From assembly GCF_003384935.1 (NCBI RefSeq), contig NZ_QTTQ01000009.1, positions 558,001-622,000 on the forward strand: DNA of 64,000 nucleotides. The letters run 5' to 3'. Positions 33,781 to 43,200 of the stretch are shown here, in pieces (position 1 is the stretch's first letter; every line of letters begins with the position of its first letter). The notes below the pieces were generated by a model. That model worked only from the letters and a program-made list of their open reading frames with translations. It did not search any database and was not told the origin of the DNA. This DNA is from Lutibacter oceani. Its GTDB lineage: Bacteria; Bacteroidota; Bacteroidia; Flavobacteriales; Flavobacteriaceae. The position numbers and the translations under genes were made by a program.

Positions 33781-34428
33781 ATGGGACTTTTATCAAAAAA
33801 AGATACAAAATTAATAACTGATCCTTTAGCGGATAACAACCCAATTACAATACAAGTTTTAGGAATTTGTTCGGCATTAGCAATTACTGCTGAGTTAAAA
33901 GCCTCAATAGTAATGTCTATTGCAGTGTTATTTGTACTAGGTGTAGGAAACGTTGTAATTTCATTAATGAGAAATATAATTCCTTCAAAAATTAGAATTA
34001 TTGTACAACTTATTGTTGTTGCAACACTTGTAATTATTGTTGATTTAATTTTAAAGGCTTTTGCCTATGAGTTAAGTAAAACATTATCCGTTTTTGTTGG
34101 ATTAATTATTACAAACTGTATAATTATGGGACGCTTTGAAGCATTTGCTTTAGCTAACGGTCCTTGGAGATCATTTTTAGATGGTATTGGAAACTCATTA
34201 GGTTATGCAGTAATATTAATTATTGTAGGTTTCTTTAGAGAACTATTGGGCTCTGGGAGTTTATTAGGAATTAAAGTTTTAGGAGATCCTATTGAAAAAA
34301 CAGGAGTATATGCTTTTGGTTATGAAAACAACGGATTTATGTTGTTAGCACCAATGGCATTAATCACTGTTGGAATAATTATATGGGTACAACGCTCAAG
34401 AAATGAAGCATTAATTGAAGACAACTAA
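33781..34428 (+). CDS. nqrD: Na+-translocating NADH:quinone reductase subunit D
   Basis: A 215-residue membrane subunit with about six helices, homologous to RnfE and NqrE. The IQVLGICSALAIT start and the TNCIIMGRFEAFA half-helix motif hold the cysteines that, with NqrE, ligate an intramembrane iron-sulfur site in solved structures. The motif IIVGFFRELLGSG is conserved. Confidence 0.97.
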   Translation: MGLLSKKDTKLITDPLADNNPITIQVLGICSALAITAELKASIVMSIAVLFVLGVGNVVISLMRNIIPSKIRIIVQLIVVATLVIIVDLILKAFAYELSKTLSVFVGLIITNCIIMGRFEAFALANGPWRSFLDGIGNSLGYAVILIIVGFFRELLGSGSLLGIKVLGDPIEKTGVYAFGYENNGFMLLAPMALITVGIIIWVQRSRNEALIEDN

Positions 34429-34433
34429 ATAAT

Positions 34434-35171
34434 ATGGAACATTTAGAATTATTTTTCAAGTCAATATTTGTAGATAATATGGTATTTGCCACATTCTTAG
34501 GAATGTGTTCTTACCTGGCAGTATCTAAAAAAGTATCAACTGCCGTTGGTTTAGGAGCAGCTGTAATATTTGTAATGGCAATTACAGTACCATTAAACTG
34601 GTTATTAGATACTTATATTTTAAAAGATGGTGCTTTAGCTTGGCTAGGGCCTGAATATGCTCAATACGATTTAAGTTTCTTATCATTTATAATGTTTATT
34701 GCAACCATAGCAACTATGGTACAATTGGTTGAAATAATTGTTGAGAAATTTTCACCTGCATTATACAATTCATTAGGTATTTTCTTACCATTAATTGCAG
34801 TAAACTGTGCTATATTAGGTGGATCTTTATTTATGCAATCTCGTGAAATTCAATCTTTAGGATTGGCTTTTAATTATGGAATAAGTTCTGGTATTGGATG
34901 GTTTTTAGCAATTTTAGCTATTGCTGCAATTCGCGAAAAAATTAGATATTCAAATATTCCTGCTCCACTTAGAGGTTTAGGAATTACGTTTATTATAACA
35001 GGTCTAATGGCAATTGGTTTTATGAGTTTTGGAGGTATGTTAACTGGTGGAGAAGCAGAAGAAACTACTGAACAAACAGTAGCAACTGTAGCCCCTTCTG
35101 ATAAAGATACCATTGAAGCCACTGAAGATGCTATTAATTTAGCCAAAAACGAAAAAGAAATTAAAGAATAA
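34434..35171 (+). CDS. nqrE: Na+-translocating NADH:quinone reductase subunit E
   Basis: A 245-residue membrane subunit, the paralogue of NqrD. LGMCSYLAVSKK and AVNCAILGGSLFM contain the conserved half-helix cysteines. Compared with the usual length near 200 it has a C-terminal tail of about 30 acidic residues (E, T and D-rich, about 205-245) that looks disordered and periplasmic or cytoplasmic. Otherwise canonical. Confidence 0.96.
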   Translation: MEHLELFFKSIFVDNMVFATFLGMCSYLAVSKKVSTAVGLGAAVIFVMAITVPLNWLLDTYILKDGALAWLGPEYAQYDLSFLSFIMFIATIATMVQLVEIIVEKFSPALYNSLGIFLPLIAVNCAILGGSLFMQSREIQSLGLAFNYGISSGIGWFLAILAIAAIREKIRYSNIPAPLRGLGITFIITGLMAIGFMSFGGMLTGGEAEETTEQTVATVAPSDKDTIEATEDAINLAKNEKEIKE

Positions 35172-35173
35172 TA

Positions 35174-36487
35174 ATGATGATATTAGCAACAAATACCTTA
35201 GGTACAATTGTAGCAACTGTAGTAGCATTTTTAGTTATAACACTATTATTAGTTGCGTTATTATTGTATGTAAAACAAAAATTATCACCTTCTGGTCCTG
35301 TAAAAATCAGAATTAATGGTGAAAAAGAAATTGAAGTAGCTTCTGGAAGTTCATTATTAACAACTTTAGGAAATGCTAAAATATTTTTACCATCAGCCTG
35401 TGGTGGTGGTGGAACTTGTATTCAGTGCGAATGTCATGTGAATTCAGGAGGTGGAGAAGCATTACCAACTGAAACACCTCATTTTACTCGTAAAGAATTA
35501 CAACATGGTGCACGATTAGCTTGCCAGGTAAAAGTAAAACAGGATATGGATATTACCATTCCTGAAGAAGTATTTGGTATTAAAAAATGGGAAGCAACAG
35601 TTGTTAGAAATTATAATGTAGCTTCATTTATTAAGGAATTCGTTGTTGAAATTCCTGAAGATATGGGTTACAAAGCTGGTGGATATATTCAAATTGAAAT
35701 TCCTGAATGTGAAGTAGATTTTAAAGATATTGATATTACAGCGCATCCTGAAGAACATGAAACCCCAGATAAATTCCAAATGGAATGGGATAAATTCGGT
35801 TTATGGGATTTAAAAATGAAAAATAATGAGTTGGTTGAACGTGCATATTCTATGGCTTCTTATCCTGCTGAAGGAAGAGAAATTATGTTAAATGTTCGTA
35901 TAGCAACTCCGCCTTGGGATAGAGCAAAAAATGGTTGGATGAGTGTAAATCCAGGTATTGCTTCTTCATATATTTTCTCTCGTAAAAAAGGAGATAAAGT
36001 AATAATTTCTGGCCCTTACGGTGAGTTCTTTATTAATGAATCTGACGCTGAAATGTTATATGTAGGTGGTGGAGCTGGTATGGCACCAATGCGTTCTCAT
36101 TTATATCACCTATTCAAAACCTTAAAAACAGGAAGAAAAGTTACTTATTGGTATGGTGGTCGTTCTAAACGTGAATTATTCTACTTAGAGCATTTTTATG
36201 AATTAGAAAAAGAATTCCCAAACTTCAAGTTTTATTTAGTGCTTTCTGAACCTGCACCTGAAGATAATTGGGTGAATAAAAAAGATACAAACGATACTAA
36301 AGGAGATGGATTTACTGGTTTTGTGCATCAAGCTGTAATTGATGAATATTTATCCAAACACGAATCTCCGGAAGATTTAGAATTATATTTCTGTGGTCCA
36401 CCTTTAATGAATAAAGCGGTTCAAAAAATGGGTGAAGATTTTGGATTAGCAGATGAAAACATCAGATTTGATGATTTTGGAGGGTAA
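35174..36487 (+). CDS. nqrF: Na+-translocating NADH:quinone reductase subunit F
   Basis: A 437-residue subunit, the electron entry point. An N-terminal membrane helix (about 8-30) is followed by a [2Fe-2S] domain (SACGGGGTCIQCECHV and RLACQV), an FAD-binding domain with ERAYSMASYPAE, and an NADH-binding domain (MLYVGGGAGMAPMRSH, then LYFCGPPLM). The C-terminal F-D-D-F-G-G is standard. A terminator follows 56 bases after the stop. Confidence 0.97.
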   Translation: MMILATNTLGTIVATVVAFLVITLLLVALLLYVKQKLSPSGPVKIRINGEKEIEVASGSSLLTTLGNAKIFLPSACGGGGTCIQCECHVNSGGGEALPTETPHFTRKELQHGARLACQVKVKQDMDITIPEEVFGIKKWEATVVRNYNVASFIKEFVVEIPEDMGYKAGGYIQIEIPECEVDFKDIDITAHPEEHETPDKFQMEWDKFGLWDLKMKNNELVERAYSMASYPAEGREIMLNVRIATPPWDRAKNGWMSVNPGIASSYIFSRKKGDKVIISGPYGEFFINESDAEMLYVGGGAGMAPMRSHLYHLFKTLKTGRKVTYWYGGRSKRELFYLEHFYELEKEFPNFKFYLVLSEPAPEDNWVNKKDTNDTKGDGFTGFVHQAVIDEYLSKHESPEDLELYFCGPPLMNKAVQKMGEDFGLADENIRFDDFGG

Positions 36488-36505
36488 TCCTACTAATTAT
36501 AAATA

Positions 36506-36529
36506 GTCACACTCAGCATGTTGAAGTGT
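36506..36529. repeat. Degenerate extragenic repeat after nqrF
   Basis: GTCACACTCAGCATGTTGAA and the next four bases resemble the unit in the 14343-14476 element (GTCACATTGAGCATATTCAG): 16 of 20 positions agree by eye. Copies of this type are usually intergenic in flavobacteria. Confidence 0.45.
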
Positions 36530-36543
36530 TTTAAAATAACTAA

Positions 36544-36572
36544 AAATCCGATACCTTTGTGTCGGATTTTTT
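36544..36572 (+). terminator. Rho-independent terminator of the nqr operon
   Basis: AAATCCGATAC (36544-36554) and GTGTCGGATTT (36559-36569) pair over 11 bp with one G-U wobble and a 4-base loop, followed by a T run. Confidence 0.88.
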
Positions 36573-36592
36573 ATTTAAATTTTAATTATAAA

Positions 36593-36970
36593 ATGAGTAG
36601 ACCGCTTACAAAACAAGAAATACACAATTTAGCAATGAATATTGTTGGTAAAGATTTAGAAGCCAAAGGATACGAGTTTATTGCTATTAATAGCCAATTA
36701 AAAAAGAATCCCCAATTTGTTTGTATAAATAAAAATAACCAACGTTATTTTGTAATTGTTAAGACTGATCTCGTTTCTGATTTTGCAATTAACTATGATG
36801 TTATTTGGATGGAGACTTTTAAAACACATGCAAGAAAAAATCATGCTAAAGTAATTTTCGCAGGAGTTGGTTTAGCGGATAAAAAAAACACAACTAAATC
36901 TCCTTTTTTAAATAAAGAATATCTTTTACAATATGAAGGTCTTCAATATTTGGATGTATCTTTAAACTAA
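36593..36970 (+). CDS. Conserved small cytosolic protein downstream of nqrF
   Basis: A 125-residue protein from the ATG at 36593 (MSRPLTKQEIHNLAM). An in-frame ATG at 36518 would run through the nqr terminator and a repeat, so it is rejected. The chain is alpha/beta with a central QRYFVIVKTD strand and AKVIFAGVGLAD, and could be a PD-(D/E)XK-like or other small fold; the catalytic pattern is not clear. It is often annotated with an nqrF-like name in flavobacteria because of its position, but it has no iron-sulfur, FAD or NADH motif. Function unknown. Confidence 0.75.
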   Translation: MSRPLTKQEIHNLAMNIVGKDLEAKGYEFIAINSQLKKNPQFVCINKNNQRYFVIVKTDLVSDFAINYDVIWMETFKTHARKNHAKVIFAGVGLADKKNTTKSPFLNKEYLLQYEGLQYLDVSLN

Positions 36971-36978
36971 AAAGGGAT

Positions 36979-37173
36979 TTATTTCTTTTGTGATTTATAA
37001 ATTCCATAAACAGTTCCTATTATAAGTAAAAAAGTAATACTGCTGTCAATTGGTAATTCAGGATGAGGGTCAGCTCCTGGCTTTGGTAGTGGGTTGTTTT
37101 TGGTTTGAGAATTGCTCATACCACTAACCAACAAGATACTTATAATTAATAGATATGTAACTTTTCTTTTCAT
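36979..37173 (-). CDS. Small exported protein with sorting-signal-like C-terminus
   Basis: A 64-residue protein: signal peptide (about 1-22, ending NSQ), a proline-rich bridge (NPLPKPGADPHPELPID), a hydrophobic helix (SITFLLIIGTVYGI) and a basic tail (YKSQKK). The tripartite end (PID-like motif, membrane helix, basic residues) is built like PEP-CTERM or LPXTG sorting signals. Tiny proteins of this kind recur next to large T9SS cargo genes in flavobacteria, as here (39 bases past the adhesin in transcription order). Function unknown. Confidence 0.68.
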   Translation of the reverse strand: MKRKVTYLLIISILLVSGMSNSQTKNNPLPKPGADPHPELPIDSSITFLLIIGTVYGIYKSQKK

Positions 37174-37212
37174 GCTATTTATTACTATGAACTATCCAAT
37201 ACCCTTTATTTT

Positions 37213-40200
37213 CTATTTGATTATTATTTTTTTCGCTATTTTACCTTCATTTGTAGAAATTAAAACTAAATAGACTCCCGTACTCACTTTAATTGGTAGC
37301 TCAATTTCATTCTCATTTAAATTTGATTCCCATATTTTTATTTGTTGTCCCATAACATTAAACAACAAAATTTTATTTATTTGTAATTCAACTGGTTTTC
37401 TAACACTTATTATTGAATTGTTCTCATTCACAAATACAATTACTTCATTAAATACTTCTTCTATTTGAATTGGAATTTCTGGTTTTGCTTGAAAAACCAT
37501 TGAATACTTATCAATATACTCTCCATCTTCTAAAGTAATTTCAAACGCTCCCTTCATTATGTCATACGTATCCAGAGTAAGATTATCTCTTAGATAAATT
37601 TCCATATTTGGATATGGATTTTCAATTGTGTCTACCTTTATTTTAATTGGTATATTGCCGTTCGCATTAATACCAATTGGAACAACTCTTTCAATTGGTA
37701 AATTTTTAACGGCTTGAATAAGCACCTTGTTTTTATCTATAACCCAATATAAATCATTTGGTAATACATTATTATTTATGGCATCATAACCATAATCTAA
37801 AGCATCAGTAGTATTATCATCAATAGTAAGCAAGATTTGTCTATTAAAATTGGTTTCCGTTTTAAAACCAAGTCTTATTTTTAATCTTGTATCTAAATTT
37901 GTATTTGCACTATTTTGTTGCTTAGCACTAGTCGATTTAAAAAATACAGATGCAGAACTACCTTCACGCACAAATTTGCGTTGTGTATTACTGAATTTTA
38001 TTTTTGAACCGGAAGGCCCTGCTCCCGTGACACCAAAACCTTGGGCTACAGCAATATATCTACCAGGAGTTTTTCCTCCATTTTCACCTGTATTATTGTA
38101 ATTAGCTGCAGGAATTCCACCTCCTTTGGTTAACAATGCATATCCAGCATGTGCTTCATAATAATTATGAGAATTATCTTCCCAATCATCCCAAATTTCT
38201 ATTGTACCATCAATTATACCAACGTTATCATCTATAAACTGAAAAGCATCTAAGGCACTTGGATAAGGATTCCCTGTTAAATACCAACTACCTGATGTTA
38301 GAGGTAATTCAATATCTCCATTATGTGGTTTTCCAACAAATACAAAATTTTGTTTGTCGTAAGCAGCAGCAATTGGAGGATGCGTACCTTTCATTGAAAA
38401 GCCTTCCGCTGGTAACATAGTACCAGTACTTTTTAAGCTAACCCAACTATTATCATTATCGTTACCATAAATCCAACGTTCTGCAATTTGAATTGGTGAA
38501 GAATTTACCCCATTATTTCCCCCTATAAATGTAATTATTTTTGGATTTGAAGAATCAAATCCATCTCTTAAAACATCTTTAACGGCATATTCTGTTGTTT
38601 GTGGCTGACCAATAATTCCTACTGGAGATGACCAATCATTATATCTGTATAGATTTCCTAATCCTTGTTGATCTCTTTCAATATAACCACTACTAACATC
38701 ATCTATTACACTCTCAACAAACTGATTAGTAATAAAATAATCATTAACATCATAATCCCCATACTTTTTTTGTATTAATTGAGATTCCCCAACTAAATCT
38801 ATAAAACCATTTAGTTTTAAATAATGTGTTATCCAGAGACCGTGACCAGAATTTGTTTCATCTTGTGCTCCAGAGTTTGTAATAATTAGTTTTTTCCCTG
38901 AATCAATTAAAAGCCCTAATAATGTTAAATCTCTAGTATCAGAAGTAATATTATGTGAAACTTTTACAATATTCCAATCTATAGGGGTATTATTAATTCC
39001 ATTACTATTAGGTAAATCCCAAACATTAAAATTTGTCCAAGTATCATTAGTGTCCCATGGTTTATTTACCCTCGTTGTATATGGAATAGGAGCTGTTTGT
39101 TCCTGACCTGTAGTTATATTTCTAAGCCTACCATTTACACCTTTTTTATATGGTGCAAGATCACCACAATTAATATTCATATGATAATAAGCTTCTAAAT
39201 TACTCCATAACAAAATAGTATCCTCAATACCATTATTATCATTATCAGGACCATAAATTTTAGTAGGAATTTGAACTCCTCCAACATCTGCGCCTAATTC
39301 ATCAATTTCTTGATTCATCATTTGTCTTATATGCTCTACTGATAATGCCTTATTCCATATTTTCAATTCATCAATCCATCCATGATAATAATTCATAGGA
39401 TCTGAAGAAACTTGATCCATGGCACCTAAAAGTGCTTCTACATTATTTGCTGTTAACCCCGGTGGATTATTATTATTTGTAGTTCCTAATTCTATACCAT
39501 CTACATAAAGCGTGTATGTTGCACCATTATAGGTAACTGCTAAGTGATACCATCTATTTGTATTAATTAAATTACTTCCTGAGTTAACAGAACTTGAACC
39601 TGTACTATAATACCAATTAAACCTAACCTGACCATTTACAATGCTTAAATCGTAGCCATTGGAGTTATTACTGGCATCTTTTCTAGAAAATATTGTTCTT
39701 GTTCCAGATATATTATTTGGTTTTACCCAAGTTTCAATACTAAAAGTACTGTTTAAATTATAATTATTTTTGAAGGTAACAAAATCGTTAACTCCATCAA
39801 AATCAAGGCTTTTACAGTCGTTAATTTTAACATCAATTTCATCAAAGCATCCGTTTGTAAGGGTCCATCTTAATGTATAAGTACCTGGATTTCCAGTAAA
39901 AATGGCATCTGGATCTGTATCACTAGAAAAAGTAGCTGAACTACCACATGAAGAGGTTAAAGCAGAACTAATAATTGACCATTGTCCTGTAACACCTGTT
40001 CCTTCAAAATCTGTACTTACATCTGTAGGAACAACATAAAGATTGTTTTTCCAGGCACCTTTATTATAATTATCAATAGCTTTTTTTGTATTGTCATAGG
40101 CGTTTAATTGTAATGTAGCTTCTCCACAATTACCTGCAACTGGTAAATAATCTTCGCCTGCATAGGCTAAACTAGTACCTATATCAATAAAATTTGTTCC

Positions 40201-43200
40201 AGAATCATCACCTGTTCTACAACCATTAATAAGTGTAGTTACTCCATATCTTCTAATTCCTGGAGTTACAGGTATAACAGTTGCAGTAGATCCAATTGCT
40301 ATTACAGTACCTCCTTCATCTGTCCATTCTAATTCATCATCTACTTGAGAAAATACGAATCCAACATCATCAATAGCCCAACCACTACCAACATCATATA
40401 ATTGAGTTTTATTACATCCATTGCTTGGGTCTTTTGGAAAGGATACATCATCACAAAATCCTCCATCTGCTCCTGAATCAAAAGTAAACTTAATCCTTAA
40501 ACCTGCATTACCAACATAAGCACCTAAATTAATAAGTACCTCTTCAAAAGGATCTGCCATCGGAAATTCCTTATTACAGCTATCTCCTAATAAACTGACT
40601 CCTGTTGTACTATTTGAGTAAGTAGCTAAGGTTATGCCATAGGTATTTCCAGCATCAAAAGATAATTCAATTGTACCTGAAGCATCTCCACAAAAATAAT
40701 AACCCTGATGAAAGCTCAATATTGCTTCGCTTGCGGTCATACCAACAGTACTAAAAACAGGGGTTTCAAGGGTTGTAACCTGATTGTTAACAACAGAATG
40801 TGCTATGGCAAATTTCGTATTATCTGAAGTATCATAATTTATTCCACTAAATGTTTTATTTGGATTTACAACTGAATTTGTTTCTTTCCAAGTTGGAGCA
40901 GTTGTATTATTTCCACTTGCAGGAAACTCGCCATCTAACCCATCAACTCTCCATCCATCGGGTTGAGCATAGTTAAATTTACCTCCTTCTCCAAATTGTC
41001 CTTCAGGTTGATCAAAAAAACTCTCAGCAACTACAGTCACAGTTTCACCTAAACAAATATCTAATGGATTTGGACTATAGCTTACAATTATTGGTGGTTC
41101 ATCTGGTGGTAAGAACCTTACAAAAGCTGATGCTGATGTTTGTATGATTAAAGGATCGTCAGCGTCAGTGATACTGAGACGCACAAAAGTATTTTTTATT
41201 ATATCCTCAAGTATGTAGGTTAATGTTCCTGCAGTACCAGGTATCTCTGTCCAGGTTTCACCATTATCTTCAGAATACTCCCAGTGTATAACATCCGATG
41301 GTTGTAAATTATAGGTACCTATGGCTTCTAATGTAAATTCAACATCTTTTGGGTCATATAAACCACCAGGACAAGCTGTTGCTTCTATTAGTGCGCTTGC
41401 TGGCTGTGGATAAGTTGGAATAGGATCTATAATTTCCCCTGTTAAATAGGTGAACTGGTTTACTGGAGGCTCTACAGTTACAGTTGGAGTACAAGTGCTA
41501 ATGTTGCCATTAACGTCAACCGCAGTTAGTGTGGTATTTGTTGTATAAAAATTACCATTGATATCTTCTGGAAATACGCTTGGTGATACAGTTAAAGTTG
41601 CAATTCCGCAAGTATCATATGACCCGTTATCAACATCTGAAGCATTTATTGTAGCTACCCTAGTAATAGGGTTAACAACTACAACAAAATTATTACAAAG
41701 CATTGTAGGCGGTGTATTGTCTATAACAGTTACTGTAGCTGTACAACTATCACTATTACCTTCATTATCGACTACTGTAAATGTTACTATTTGCTCTCCA
41801 ACATCGCCACAGTTAAACGAATTAGGAGATACAGTCCTTACCACAATTCCACAATTATCTGTTGAACCATTATCCAAATCTAAAGCGCTAATATTTACGG
41901 TACCTGTTGAACTTAAATTAACGGAAATATCTTTACAAACTGCTGTTGGTGATTCATTGTCTGTTGGAATAACCTCAAAAGTACATGTACTAATGTTATT
42001 TGCACTATCAGTAGCCGTTAAAGTTACTGTTGTTTGACCAGAAATTGACGTTCCCGGCGCAGGACTTTGTGTAATTATTGGACTACTACAATTATCTGAA
42101 TTAATGGCCAATGAGGTATAATCGAGAAGTATAAACTCACAGTTAGCACCAAAGTTAACATTTTGGTCACTTAGACAAGTGATTGTTGGAACTTCATCAT
42201 CAGTTATAACTACTGTCATAACATCTGTAGCTGTGAGCATTGCTTCATCAGTTACAGTATAAGTTATAGTAGTTGTTCCTATTGGAAAATTATAAGTACC
42301 TATCTGACCTATACCATTATCTGTAACATCACCTAACATGTCCCAAACTATAGAACTTCCAGTACAATTATCTCCAAAAGTAGCATCTGCTATCACAACA
42401 GAAACATCACAATTTCCAGTACCATCTGCACTTGTAGTTGTAATTATATCTCCTGCAGAACTAATTGTTGGAACTTCATCGTCCGTTACTGTTACTGTTT
42501 GGTTACAAGGTGTTGAGATATTCCCTGCCTCATCGGTTGCAGTCCATACTACGGTTGTATTTCCTATACCAAATAAATGAGTCGCTGGAGTTATGATAGT
42601 ACCACCAACTTTTGCTGTAAATATTATATTCGTTGATGTAGTACAATTATCTGATACTACTGGTATACCTAATGAAACTATTGTTGTACAATTACCTAAA
42701 CCATCATCTGATGTTTTAGCTGTTGTAATATTTGATGGACAAGTAATTACTGGATCTGTTATATCTTTTAGCGTGATTGTAAAAGTAGTTGATTCTGTAT
42801 TTCCATTTCCATCATCAGCTGTAACGGTAATTAGTTGCGTTGTATTATGTCCACTGATCACAGTGCCTGCAACAGGCAATTGTGTTTTGATAATACTTCC
42901 TACTGCAGTACAATTATCTGCCGCAGTTGTTAAACTTGTATAATCCGGAATCGTGAAGCTACATGAAGTATCTAAATTTTCATCGCTATCCGTAATGCCT
43001 GTAAGGGTAGGTTTTGTTATATCATCTAAGATAATGTTTTGATCTGCTGTTGTTGAATTACCATTTCCATCGGCAAAGGTCCAAGTTACAACAGTTGTAC
43101 CCTGGGCGGTAACAGGAAAGCTTATATTAGGTATACCAGTAATAGTTCCTCCACAAGTATCTGTTGTTGTAGGTGAAACAGGTGTTCCTGAACATTCTCC

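Noticed and set aside
36518..36592. Longer start for the protein after nqrF (ATG at 36518)
   Set aside because: The extension crosses the nqr terminator hairpin and an extragenic repeat. The ATG at 36593 gives the conserved-looking N-terminus.
41558..42943. Long plus-strand frames opposite the adhesin
   Set aside because: They mirror the repetitive minus-strand coding sequence and have V/T/S-rich composition expected from antisense of T/D/N-rich repeats.
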